DNA from: Acanthornis magna
Lineage: Eukaryota; Chordata; Aves; Passeriformes; Acanthizidae
Assembly: GCA_036785705.1 (NCBI GenBank)
Contig: JAWUZG010000052.1
Location: 744,001 to 808,000 of the forward strand
Length of the DNA: 64,000 nucleotides
Reading direction: 5' to 3'
The position numbers and the translations under genes are program-made. Positions 26,601-38,193 of this stretch are shown piece by piece. The notes under the pieces were generated by a model, which saw only the letters and a program-made list of their open reading frames with translations, had not been told where the DNA came from and searched no databases. Numbering within the stretch: position 1 is the stretch's first letter; each line of letters starts with the position of its first letter.

Positions 26601-29600
26601 CTTTATTTTTTTTCACCATACTCCCTTTTCATTAGAACCAGTAGGATTCAATTTCCATGTAGTGTTACCAAGTCTAGTTCCCTGGTTCATTTTAAGTCTG
26701 TGCCTCCAAATCTTAAGCATTTATTTTCCTTGTTATTGATGGTTTATCAGTTGGAGATTATGGAATTGGTTTGGAGTGAGCAGATTTGCAAATGCTGATG
26801 CTGAATCCTACATAACCAAGATTTCTTTTAAGCCCTAGCTCGTACAAAAAGGCTCAGGTTCTGTCTTTTTAAGGTATATTTGCTTCCGAAAGAAAACATG
26901 TCTTTCTCACTTTCCTGACCTTCAATTTCAATTTTGCTCTTACATGCAAGTCAGTTTTCCCCTGTCCTATTTGGGCCCAATTTCACGTTTCAGAGATTTG
27001 GCTGAAGATTCTGCTGAGAGCAGACTGGGAGAGACATTGCATTACTGAGATCCTCTGTTTGATCCTCAGCTTAATTAAAACCTCTTTCCTGTTTATATTT
27101 ATTGCTTAGACAAACTGTGCAGGGTCAGCGGTGCTCTGGAACAACTTAATGAACCCTGACATAATTGGTAACTTGACTTTGGTTTTTCTTTACGATTACT
27201 TCCCAGGTGTTTTGGAGGTTGTTGTATTTTAGCAAGGAAAAGTATTACTAACAGTAAATGAGCCTCCACATTTTTCAACTGTGATTCTAGGAACATAACT
27301 GATAACATGACTGGAAAGGAATCCTTGAATCAGGAATTTGTGTTCTCTGTTACTAGAAGCATGGCAATCAAAGTTGAAAATAAATGTGTTTGGTCTCTGG
27401 CTTAGAAATGTTCGCCTACTTCACATTCCACACTCACCTCTTTCCATTTTCTCTTGCGTCAATATTGTCTTTTACATTGAACCGGTCGTCTCTCTGCAGA
27501 GCTTTAGCTTCTTCCATGTATTCTGAAATAGCAACAAGAGATATTTCAAGGTTTCATTTGCTTTCATCTGGGCACATCTTACAGCTGATCCACAATTCAC
27601 TGGCAGCTGGCAACTGAATCCAGATGTTTTACCTCTACTCTTTCTGTAAATCTCCTCTCTCCTATCAGATTCTTTTCCTTAGTCCCCAGTACACGACTAT
27701 GTGACTTCTATTACTCCAGTCCTCAAGGTTATGCAGTGCTTCCTATATTATGTTCCAGTTCTTCTTTGTTTTGATATTGTCTTCCAATTTTATGTCATCA
27801 CTAAATTTATTTAGCAAATTCTCTCTTGTCTGAAAACTAGCCCTGAAAATATTCTTCATTTATTGCTTTCATAAGTTTTTGTTTGTATTCTATTGTTTTT
27901 TCCTTGACATGCCTATAAACACATTTCTTTTTATTAGATGTAAGTGGTTATTTAAGCAGTTAGCAGAGTTCTTACTTTTTCTATCAACTTTTAAATTGTC
28001 ATTTTTCATGGTTACTTGGCCCCTAGGTGGACTGGGAAATTGTGATGGCATTTTAGTCCAGTTCCTCAATAATATGGTGATTAAAAGGAAAAAATTTCAT
28101 TTGTTAAGTTCAGAAATATTACCCACTGAGAAGAAAGGCATCCGTTCATGTTTCTCAGGACTATTTTTCCCAAAGAATTCTGAAAACTCTTTTCAGTCAC
28201 ATACTGAATTGCTTTTCGAAATCCTGCGGGCTAGAAATCAAAGAAGGTGGGAGAAAATGGGTGTTTATAACAAAAGCTTCAGTTCTGGGAAACCAGTGGC
28301 ATTACAGAAAATTAGCAGTTTTCTGTGGTTATGCACTGGCTGAATCTGACCCTAAACAACCTTTCTTTAAAGGTGACATGGAAGTTCAGCTTGAGAGACT
28401 TTAATGTGGCACCCCTCAACAGGCTAAAATTCATACAAAGGTAGAAACAGAATAACTGAAAAGTGGCAGGCTTGACACAGAACTTGTTTCTAAGATCTGG
28501 TGTCTCAATGTTATTCTTCAGGTTGCCTCTTACTATCTGTCTTGAAGGATGATGTCTAACGCCTTACTGAGGAAAAATAGTCTCTTGATACTCAGTGCCC
28601 TCATCTCACCCTCGTGAAAACTTTCAAAGCTCCAGTTGATTCAGCTTGGGCCCAGGATGTCCACAGCAAATAGCAAACCCATTGCTCAGTTTTTAGGCCC
28701 AGAACACACAAGTACAAGCAGCTGAAGAAAAAGAAAACCCAACAAAATCATACCCAGTCCCCTAAGCACAAACCGTGTGCTCTACACTCAGGAACTCTGT
28801 TATGCTTTCTGGTGTCAGAGTTCTTAGGTTTACCGATAACTTGAAGTGGCTGAAGGGAGTATCTGTTGAGGGTGCCGATATTTTGATTTTGTGATCAAGG
28901 TTAAAACCTGGGAGTCAAGAGGCTCCACATAATCTACAGCCTTCCTGTCATCTCAGACATGGCATTTAACTATCTGTTGATTTGCTGCCCAGTAAAACGA
29001 GTAATGTTTTACTGCATCTTGTAATAGTGCTGTGAAACATTCTTTTTAATGCTCATGTAATATTCCAATATCATTGTTATTCCTAATTAATTGTATTACA
29101 TGAGGGTTAGAGATTCCATCTGAGATGTGATTGCATGCCACTCGGCAATGATGATCCACACACCCAAGTGTTGACACTGCCAGCTGACAAGTAGAGGGCT
29201 GCAGACAGGCTGAGCTGGAATCAAAACAAGTCCACAACACATGATTATGCAACAAGGATTAGACTGCACCTCTCTTGACTAGCATGCATGCTTTGCTACC
29301 AGATTACCTCACCTCTCACAAACGAATTATGATTTCTTTATGGAAGGAATCAACCACTCAACACTTCTTCTTACGCTGCAAAAACTACATGCATTAAAAT
29401 ATGAAATAGAAGCAAACAAAATAACCCCCCATAGAAAAAGCACTGTATCTGCTTGAGTGAAATGAAAGAAAACCAGTTGTGTTAACAAATCTTTAATCTT
29501 ACTGCACTTTCAAAGCGATTATATGAATGTAATGATAAACAGGCATGAGATGTTTCCTGGTGCTAACAGCAAAAACTTCACCAACATAAACTTCTGCCAC

Positions 29601-31464
29601 AGGGAGTCACTCACTCCAAGTGATCTTCCTGTCTGACACTGAAGATCTCCTTTGCTGCAGCTTCACAGAATGAGGAACAGACAATGAACAAACGCACCTT
29701 ATCAACAGGGATTCCAGCAAAGACAAGGTTACAAAATGCTTAAGCATTTTGGAGAGCTAAACGAAACCACAACAGACACAGGCATGGCACAGCTCAAGGT
29801 GAAGGTGCAACAACAGGAAAAAATCAGAGTCATGCTCCTTTTCCCCAGTTCTACAATCTTTCCTTTGGCACCAGAGGCAGACAACATCAGAGCCAACTAA
29901 ATGTTGTGATCATTCCCTTTATATCTGGTTCTCCACTCACCTTTGGTCAAGCTTGCTGCTGCAGCTGTCTAATTCAAATCCTTCTAAAATGGGCTGCCTC
30001 CTTTCTTCCCTCAAAATCTTTCACCGCCTGTTCATGAAGAAAAGCAGAGCTCCCTTTTGCTTTCTGAACTACTGCTATTGTACTTTTGTGGCTGTAAGCA
30101 ATACGAGTCATTATCAGTAACAACTGAGAGAGGGAGAACAAAAGAACTCACTTCTTTCCCACAAAGAAGTTTCTGGCGTACTTGCTAAAGCAATTTTTTT
30201 TATAAATGCTTTCATGCATGTCAAGGGAATGTGATGTCTGATTACTGGTTCAGAAGGACACTTGGCAGGTGTGTGCCAACATCATACAGCCAGATGATTT
30301 ATACTTGAATATACAGTTTACCTGCAACCAAACTCGTATTCAAGAACCGCTTTGCCTGGGCCAAAACACTGCTTTGGTAACAAGTGCAAAAGGGAGCACT
30401 ACTAGCACAAACCCTGCTGCTCACACAGTACAATGAATGCTACTCACAACGCAGACACGTAAAGGAGAAAAACAAAACTGAGTGTGAATCAGGTTGAAAA
30501 GTTTCCAAGGAGTGTAAAGACAGCATGCTAAAAAGACTGCTGGATTCCAAGTCTCTAACCCAGCCTGGCAAAACACAAAGACATACTACAGATATTTTAG
30601 TGCTACATGAGACAATACAGTACCTAAAAACTGTATTTGTACAGAAATATTTATTGGAGCTACTCTAAATCACAGTGGTAATTTCTTTGTTGGGTTTGTT
30701 CCATGTTACTTCATAGAGAGAAAGCTAATTATCAGTGAGAGCTCCCAGAATTCAGTAATGTATCTTTCTTTACAAGTTCAGCAGAATATTGTGTTTTGCA
30801 CTTACACATTTCTTTTTCCTGGAAAAAATCACAGGTAAAAAGAATACAAAGAAAATATAATTTTTGTTTATATATGGCACTATGCATAATAAACAGAAGT
30901 AGAGATTTCAGTTGGTTGTTTTGGAGATTGTAGTCCTGAATATAACTGAAAATGAGTCATTTCAGATCAGGGCCTTCTACTATTTTTTCAGCATTTACAA
31001 TTCTTAGAATATGGTTCTATGTTACCTCATATAATCAAGTACAGTATGTTCATAAGCAACTTAAAAATTCTCTTGAAAGTTGGGTGCAACAGATATATTG
31101 AGACAATAAGCATTCACTTCATGGACTTCCTGTTCAATACAGGAGGCAAGCAGTTTTAAGGCAAGAAGTTTGATTCTGGAACAAACTTCAAACAGAGGAA
31201 AAGCAACCCGATGGGAACAAAAGATGAAGGACTGCACACTGTGCAATTTTTGTTAGCAAGTGTCACTTTACTATCATGAATGGGGCTGTGGTAGCTAACA
31301 GCAACTAAGGCAAAGCTAGGGATGATTTTATATTACATAATCCAGAAGAGGAGGCAAAAACAAACAAACAAAAGAGAAATGGCCTTGAAAAACAAGAGCC
31401 TCTAAAAAATGTGAAGCTTCTTCTCTGCCTTTAGCTTTTTAAACTTTTATCCTTTTTGATTAGG
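23660..31464. other. Intergenic, nothing recognised except one half of a 45-bp repeat
   Basis: Nearly 8 kb of AT-rich DNA without a coding exon, RNA gene or transposon that I can support. The 45 bases at 30307-30351 match a segment inside the CR1 at 31681-31725. Confidence 0.45.
30307..30351 (+). repeat. 45-bp direct repeat, copy outside the CR1
   Basis: 39 of 45 bases, without gaps, match 31681-31725, including an identical CAACCAAACTCG core at 30325-30336. Here the sequence sits in apparently unique intergenic DNA. Confidence 0.75.
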
Positions 31465-31962
31465 GGGGATTTAGTGGACCCTTGCAAAGCACACAAAGTT
31501 CAACAAAGCCAAGTTCAAGGTCCTGCATGTGAGTCAGGGCATTCCCAAATACAAATAAAGCCTGGGGGATGAAGGGATTGAGAGCTGCCTTGAGGGGAAG
31601 GAGCTGGAGGTATTGGTTGACAAGAAGCTCAGCATGACCCATCAATGTGCACTCACAGCCCAGAAAGCCAATTTGTATTGGAATACACTGTTTACTTACA
31701 ACCAAACTCGAATTCAAGAACTGCTGCATCAAAAGCAGCATGGGCAGCTGGGCGAGGGAGGGGATTTTCCCCCTCTACTCTGCTCTGGTGAGCCCTCCCC
31801 TGCAGTGTTGCATCCAACTCTGGGACCCCAACATAAGAAGGATATGGACCTACATGAGCGAGTCCAGAGGAGGCCATGAAGATGATCAAAAGGCTGGAGC
31901 ACCTCTGCTATGGAGACAGGCAGATCCATCTGGTTTTAAATCAAAACTGACAGACTCACTTT
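31465..31962 (+). mobile_element. CR1 LINE fragment carrying a 45-bp insertion
   Basis: CR1 landmarks in plus orientation are the CAAGTTCAAGGTCCTGCA block near 31511, CTCACAGCCCAGAAAGCC near 31653, GCATCAAAAGCAGCATGG near 31726 and the CTCTACTCTGCTCTGGTGAG block near 31773. Other CR1 copies in this window run directly from the AGAAAGCC block to the GCTGCATC block. This copy is interrupted by 31681-31725. Confidence 0.9.
31681..31725 (+). repeat. 45-bp direct repeat, copy inserted in a CR1
   Basis: This segment breaks the CR1 consensus and matches 30307-30351 at 39 of 45 positions in the same orientation. The CR1 copies at 18857-19738 and 57121-58036 lack it. Confidence 0.75.
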
Positions 31963-33156
31963 AATTCTGGATCTTGGTCTACAGGGAAAAAGAGAAATAC
32001 TGTAGTGCTCATAAACAAATCAAGCATCAGTTAATTCAAAGGTCTTTTGCCAACAGGACCTGCCTTCAAATCATCATTAACTTAAAATGAATCTAGTTTC
32101 ATTGCAGCAGTATTAAAACTTTTATTTAGAATCCTAATTCTACACTTACTACTGCAATAATAACAGGTAGGTTTCTACAACAAAATATCTGGTTGAAACA
32201 ACATTGAAAGCTGTGTCTGTTATTAGGCAATAGTGATTTTATCTATATTAATTTGTATATGTCTTTTTACTTCAGAGATTATGAACATCGGGCAGTTTAG
32301 AGATTTCCTTTGTCCATGACTCACCTCATAAAATAACATCGCTTGTTACATTTCTAGGGAAAAAAAAAAAAGTCCTTCCCATCAAAGCCAACAGCATGAT
32401 CAGAAAACAAAAATCAGTGATCTAACTCAATGATAGAGGTGCAAGGTGGCCAGTAACGACTGAAGAGAAAATAAACCGTCTGGCCCTTTAGGTAGGAGGC
32501 AGTAACTTTTGGAGGCAGAGTAGGGGAACAGATAAGGGTAACCCCCCTTCAGTTGCTGGTGTTTAAATGAAACAGGGTCTGCAAAAACAGATTTTCAGTC
32601 CCGTGGCTGGGCCTACTCACAGTGATTACTCTCACATTAGTAAATTAAACAAGTCTGGGACCAGTCTCTGCCCCTAAGGCCAGCTGGCACAGGGCATCCA
32701 ATGTCCAGTCTGTGAAAGCCTCAAAAAGTCCATGAAAGCACAGACTGCCTATTTACAACAGCAGGCTGTATCCCCTAACCCACATCCTGGAATATTTCGG
32801 GATACTGCTCATTGGCCCAGCCTAAAACCATGTAAGGATTATGAGAATCAGTAGAAACAACAGAGTTCCAGTGCTCCAGAACATCCCTAGCACTGCTTCA
32901 TTTGCTGGTATGGGCAGGGCTTTAAAGAGCCTGAACATTTTACTGATCTGTGCCAATGTCCTCACCAGGCCCTTGTGGCCAGAGCCCTCCCAGGCAGTGG
33001 CATTTCTTGCTCTGAAATAAATCACTCCCAGGTGAATTGTCTAAGAGCTCAGACTCCTGTGTACTGAGCAATTCCCGTGATCCCCAGCTCTTCCCTACTG
33101 CCCATGCACCGGGATTTCTGTCTGCACAGCAGTACAGGTACAGCCAGAGCTTCCAG

Positions 33157-33170
33157 CTGCCCTCTGGTGC
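33157..33170 (-). promoter_or_regulatory. CTCF-like motif
   Basis: On the minus strand it reads GCACCAGAGGGCAG, close to the CTCF core CCACCAGAGGGCAG. This is a motif match only. Confidence 0.35.
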
Positions 33171-34187
33171 AAATGCTGGCACCGGCATCCAAGTGCTGTG
33201 AAATGCAGTCGGAAAGGGGAAATGTCCCAAACCTCCGCAGCTGCTTGCTAAGAAAAGCTGTGCTGAAGCTGTGTCTGAGCTTGCCAGGGCCTGCTCAACA
33301 AGGATTTTCTGTTTGGAGGCACTATGACTACTTTTATTTTCTGTATTTCCAATGCAGCTTTAAATGTCAGTGGAGATCTACTAATTTTGGGGAAAACCAA
33401 CTGAACCACAGCAGAGAAAACAGAGCACACAGATTTCCCTGGTATATCGTTACTTGAACTACAGATTCGGTTCCTCTGCAATTATTCATTAACATTAATA
33501 TGGATGGAAGTATTCACCAGCATTTTCCAGCATGATAATGCCCAATTTCACCCTTGCAAAACCCATCCAAGAATTCTTGGCATGTTGATACCCTCCAAAT
33601 GACTCAGCCTACCATAGAAAAAGGAAGTAGATGAGGGAATTTTAAAAAGGAAAGGGGTTGAAATTATACACACAGCTAAGAACAGATAACTGCATACAGA
33701 AAAAGCAGGAAATACAAGGGCTTGGGCAAGGAAGGAAAGTAGGAATACACACAAATAGGAAGGAAAATATAAAGTGATTTGCATGGAAGGGAAAATGGGA
33801 GGAAAGGAGTTGGAGGGACTCTGAAATGAGGAGAAAATAAAATGGGACAAATCAGACAAAAGGGAAATAATATATGTCCTGGTATAGAGCAGGCAGGAGC
33901 ATGAGGAAATCTTGTTCAGGGAGGAGAGAGCATACACGCAAGGACATCCCGAAATGAGATAGAGCCAGCAAAGCCACCAAGAAGAAGAAACTGAAGAGCC
34001 TAACTAATTCAGTACCCAGAAACTATATGTTGTAGAGTGAATTTAAAGAGACATTTCAGGCTTAAACACTCGTTTTTACAAATTACAAAATTAAGGGCTT
34101 GAACTTGTGCATGGAAGTAAATCCAGTGGCAAAACACAAAATAGAGCTCCTATAGGATCACACCAAAAGCCATTGTTTGGAATGACA

Positions 34188-34203
34188 CTACCCTCTGGTG
34201 GTC
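34188..34203 (-). promoter_or_regulatory. CTCF-like motif
   Basis: On the minus strand it reads GACCACCAGAGGGTAG, matching the CTCF core through CCACCAGAGGG. It has the same orientation as its two neighbours. Confidence 0.45.
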
Positions 34204-35047
34204 AAAAAATACAATTATATGTACACCAGGAAGTAAAATATTCGCAGCTGATCGTACAAATAATTACAGCTTGTTTGAGTCCTTATTCATGCAAGTGGCA
34301 CTAACTATAGTAAAAAAACCCTCAAAAATAAAAGATGCAATCAATTCCAGTCCACACTTTAGTAATCCACCTTGAGATCGAGTTGTTAAATCAAACATCT
34401 ACCTTATTAGTCTGTATTAAAATGACAAATTCATGACTGGTCATATGCACAACTAACTGTCCAAGGCTCTGAAAGAGACTGGGTTTTTTTCCTTCCACAT
34501 TACAGCTACTGAACATCATTGCTGAGAAAAGCAGTTGCTTCAATGCATAGTTTTCACAAAGGTGCTCATACATAATGACTTAACACAGTTGCATCGCCTG
34601 CCTTGCCTCACTCACATTTTTTGACATCTAATCTTGTACAAATAGTAAAAGCCAAATATTAACTGCTCTGTCATTTTCTCCTTTCCTCTCTCTATATTAT
34701 CACTGTTCGACTGCTGTTTTTTCCCCTCTTCTGTTAAAAACAACCCTATTTCTCAAAGCCAAATGAGCCTTCCAAATACTCTTTTATCCCCAGACTTCTT
34801 AAGCCCAGGTGTCTCAATGGTCCTACATTTCTGGAAATGAGGAACACCTTGTCATGTCACTCCCTTCTAGAGAAACAATTCTGTATGTTTCAACTTTGAT
34901 CTTTATGGTAGGCTGACTTTCAACTAAAAGTTTGCTGGTGTTGCTTGGAAGCAGTCTATCTGTGTATTGCCTCCTTGCAAGAAATACACTGTGCGGACCT
35001 TGATCGGGCAAAAGCCATTCCTGCGAGGTCTGATAAAGTGTCATTGA

Positions 35048-35062
35048 TGCCACCTTGTGGCA
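35048..35062 (-). promoter_or_regulatory. CTCF-like motif
   Basis: On the minus strand it reads TGCCACAAGGTGGCA, a good match to the CCACNAGRTGGCA form of the CTCF core. The string is partly palindromic, so its orientation is less certain. Confidence 0.45.
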
Positions 35063-36366
35063 AAACTACTGAATATTGGAATTCTGGAAAAACCTTCAGC
35101 ATTTGCCCCTCCTTGCAGGTGCTTTGAACTGCAGCACAGTGGTTACTGCTGCTTGCAGTGCTTCAGTTTTAGAGTTCATAAAATCAATATTTGGACACTC
35201 CTAGAAACACATTGCCAGTCAGTGACAGAGAGGATGAAAAATAGGAAAAAGCATCACAAAACACATTTATTCTTGTTTTATTAGAGTGAAAACTATATCA
35301 GTACACCCAATGACACATGGAACAACCATTCATGTGCTCAGATCTTGGGAATTTCTTTCTTTTTTCCCACCAGGAAAACACTCTGGCAAGAGGTACAATC
35401 TGTTCCAAACACTGCAAAATAGCACGGTAGGGAGAAACTGAAGGAATACTCAGCCCCAGCCTAACAGGACAGGAAGCATTTCCCAATTACCTCACACTAG
35501 GCTCACCCTTCTCAGTTTACCAGGCCCAAAGAAATATCCTAAAAGAGCACATGCCTATTGTTCCAGTACAGTCCCGATACCATTCGGGCCCTGCTATGAA
35601 TGCCAACGTTACCACATTCAGCAGAATGAGGACGATGCCTATTTTTAGCATTGCTTCCACTGGAGAAGCCCAAGAATCACCACCTGCTTCCTCCAGGCAC
35701 TCTGTCAAACACCCTTCTCCCAGCGAGCGAGTGGGAGGAAGAGGCTGAATCAATCCACGCACCTGTGTTTTGCACCACCAGGTTCCCAAAAACACAGGAA
35801 AGAAAGTCCTCTTATTACAAAATGTGGAAAATGTAAAAAGTTTCTTAAGAAAGGATGTTATCTAATCTTTGTATATTTCAAGCCTAATCAACAAGAAGGG
35901 AGGTTTAATCCATGAAACAGAGCAGCCAACAAGCTCTAAGTATGTCCGGGTGTTAGACAAATTGTCAGTAGAATTGCCTTGTTAAGGTTTAGGGCCCAAC
36001 ATATTTAAATTACCTCAGACCTAGGGGGAGCTTGGGAAGAGGGATGTACCACTGATAGTGATCACAAGACAGAATTTATGGGCCACAAGGACATTTGGCA
36101 GAACTCACAAGATAAGGAAGAAACTAATAAAGGCAACTTAGCAACTGTGCTGAATCAGTTCCAAGTGGGTAAAAGGTTATTCCGGCAGGGGGAGATCCTG
36201 ACCACCAACTCACACACCACTGACCCAAGAAACCCACCGAATCAAAAAAAAGATAAACACTGAGCATGCGGACTAATTAACATGAGAAGTGAGAGAATCA
36301 TTAACCAATAGAGGAGAGAGTACTAATTAATAAGAGAGCTTGTAACTTGTAGTCAATGAACAAATC

Positions 36367-36773
36367 TTACGAGGAGTGGCTGAAGGACCAGGAGGTGCTT
36401 AGCCTGGGGAAGAGGAGGTTCAGGGCAGACCTTATCTCTACAATTCCCTGAAAGGAGGCTGCAGCCAGGTAGTGGTCGGTCTTCTCTTCCAGGTAACAAG
36501 CGAGAGTGTGTATGAGAGGGCGTAGGCTTCAGCTGTGTCAGGGGAGGTTTAGGTTAGACATTAGGAAGAATTTCTTCACAGAAAGGGTGATTAGACATTG
36601 GAATGGGCTGCCCAGGGAGGTGGTGGAGTCCCGTCCCTGGAGGTGTTTAAGGAAGGACTGGATGTAGCAGTCAGTGCGACGGTCCATTGACACGATGGTG
36701 TTCGGGCACAGGTTAGACTTTATGTCATATTGGAGGTCTTCTCTAGCCTAATTGATTCTGTGATTCTGTAATG
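36367..36773 (+). mobile_element. CR1 LINE 3' end next to the AQP11 promoter
   Basis: It begins with the GAGGAGTGGCTGAAGGACC block and passes through TTAGGAAGAATTTCTTCAC and AATGGGCTGCCCAGGGAGG. It ends with the CR1 tail TGATTCTGTGATTCTG at about 36753-36768. Orientation is plus. Its 3' end lies about 100 bp from the AQP11 CpG island. Confidence 0.93.
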
Positions 36774-36961
36774 CCTGTGTGTGCTACAATATATAAATAG
36801 TAAAAAAAGTTCTGATAGTTGGCGTGCTCCTTTTCGCTGAACACCACCGAGCACCCAGGCTTGCGCAACCCTAAATAAATAACCAGTGTCTCTCTCTGGA
36901 GCTTGCCGCAGACCGCGGGGTGAGCTCTGTGATTTCCGCGGCCACCCGGGGCCGTGCCCGG

Positions 36962-37014
36962 CGGCGGTGCGGATGCCGGCCCGGTGCTGTCCGGCGGTGC
37001 GGATGCCGGTCCGG
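36962..37014. repeat. 23-bp tandem duplication in the AQP11 CpG island
   Basis: The unit CGGCGGTGCGGATGCCGGYC plus CGG occurs at 36962-36984 and 36992-37014, with a 30-bp period and one difference (C/T) between copies. Confidence 0.8.
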
Positions 37015-37448
37015 CCGAGGCCCGCGGCGCTCGCCCTGCCCGCCCCCCCCGCTCCCTCAGCGCCCCGCCCGCATGCGCGCTGCCGCAGCGCCCGCCGGAG
37101 GGGGTGGCGCGGCCGAGCCCGCGCGCGGCTCCGCGCTGGGGCTGGAACCGCTCCCGCAGCCACGGACACACCGCAACGTCGATCCCCCCGGGAAATCGGC
37201 TCCCTCCCGTTCCCCCGCGGCCGGGAGCCGAGGCCCGCCCTCCCTCCCCTCCGGCAGGCTGAAGGGACAGGGGAGCTCCGTCCGTCCCGCGGTGGAGGGG
37301 CTGAGGGAGCAGCAGAGCCCCCTTCTCCCCGCTCCCCTCGCCCTGCTTTTCCACCGCAGGGAGAGAGCTTCCTTGTCCTAACCCGTGCGCTGGCAGGAAG
37401 CGGGATCCCCCTGCCCTCAGCCCTGCCCTTTGCTCCGCCAAGCGGAGG

Positions 37449-37548
37449 GTGAGTCAGGCGCCTCGCAGGTGGCAACAATAGCTGGCTCCTACCTCCAGGG
37501 AAAGCGGGGGCATTTTCCCTCCCTCTCCTGCTTTCTTTCTCCCCGCAG
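37449..37548 (+). other. AQP11: Probable 100-bp 5' UTR intron of AQP11
   Basis: A consensus donor (GAGG|GTGAGT, intron from 37449) is followed 100 bp later by a pyrimidine tract and CCCCGCAG|GTGG (intron end 37548), only 50 bp before the AQP11 start codon. Both sites are strong and the spacing suits a minimal vertebrate intron. If it is used, the leader is spliced; if not, it is simply leader or promoter sequence. I know of no requirement for this intron in mammalian AQP11. Confidence 0.4.
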
Positions 37549-37598
37549 GTGGTGGGGCTGGACCTTCCGTGAGCCCTCAGGCCTGTGAAGCTGCGGGC

Positions 37599-38193
37599 AT
37601 GGCTGTCCGTGGGGTCGGGAGCTCCCTGCTGCTGATGTCCGGCGTCGTGGTGACCGTGGGGCTGTGCCGGAGGCTGGCCCGACGCCGGCTGCGCTCCCGC
37701 CCGCTCCTCTTCGCTTTCCTTGTGGAGATGTTCAGCACCTTCCAGATTTGCGCCTGCACGAACGAGCTCAGCCTGCTCGGCAACGTGGAGCCGAAGCCGC
37801 ACACCGCCCTGACCCTCACCTACGGCTTCACCGTCCTGCACGGCCTGACCCTGACCGGCAGCACATGCAATCCCTGCGGGACCCTGCAGCCCATGTGCGG
37901 CGGCGGAACATCGCTCAGGATGGGGGGACTCAAGATCGCCGCTCAGTTCGTGGCTGCAGTGCTCGCCAGAGTGTTCATGCACTTTATCTGGAGTCTGGAG
38001 ATGGCAGAGCCACATTTCGGAGCGCTCTCACAGGGCTGCAGCAGCCCCATGCAGACTACAGAGATGCAGGCGTTCTGCATAGAACTGCTCTTTTCTGTCG
38101 TTTTCCAGCTGGCCGTCCTGCGAGCCGAAAGTGTTAATCCCAAATACAGAGTCCATTTGATTGCTCTTCTCATCACCATGCTCGTGTATGCAG
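37599..38193 (+). CDS. AQP11: AQP11 coding exon 1
   Basis: It encodes residues 1-198 and the first base of codon 199: the N-terminal segment, the arginine-rich stretch [11 protein letters not shown] (24-34), the NPC half-helix and the membrane helices before loop E. The donor is TATGCAG|GTTAGT at 38193/38194. The exon is markedly GC-rich because it lies in the CpG island, unlike the AT-rich exons 2 and 3. Confidence 0.95.

Larger units (their letters stand above)
31965..36365. other. Intergenic; CTCF-like motifs and a purine-rich tract
   Basis: No coding exon is supported. The stretch holds three CTCF-like motifs (33157-33170, 34188-34203, 35048-35062) and a strongly purine-biased segment at about 33600-33930. 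Confidence 0.45.
36880..37900 (+). promoter_or_regulatory. AQP11: AQP11 CpG island promoter
   Basis: The sequence is GC-rich and CpG-dense across the presumed 5' UTR and most of coding exon 1, against AT-rich flanks. It contains GC-box-like strings, a tandem duplication at 36962-37014 and a small probable 5' UTR intron at 37449-37548. No TATA box stands out, as is usual for island promoters, so the transcription start cannot be placed exactly. Confidence 0.75.

Noticed and set aside
27879..28343. 154-codon plus-strand open frame
   Set aside because: The Phe/Leu/Lys-rich random composition comes from AT-rich DNA; there is no motif, promoter or splice site around it.
33548..33937. 129-codon minus-strand open frame rich in Ser, Phe and Leu
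   Set aside because: It is the direct reading of a pyrimidine-rich strand, not a membrane protein.
36720..38015. 431-codon open frame on the minus strand across the AQP11 promoter and exon 1
   Set aside because: It lies in GC-rich sequence where stop codons are rare, is antisense to a certain coding exon, includes CR1 sequence at its far end and shows no domain.
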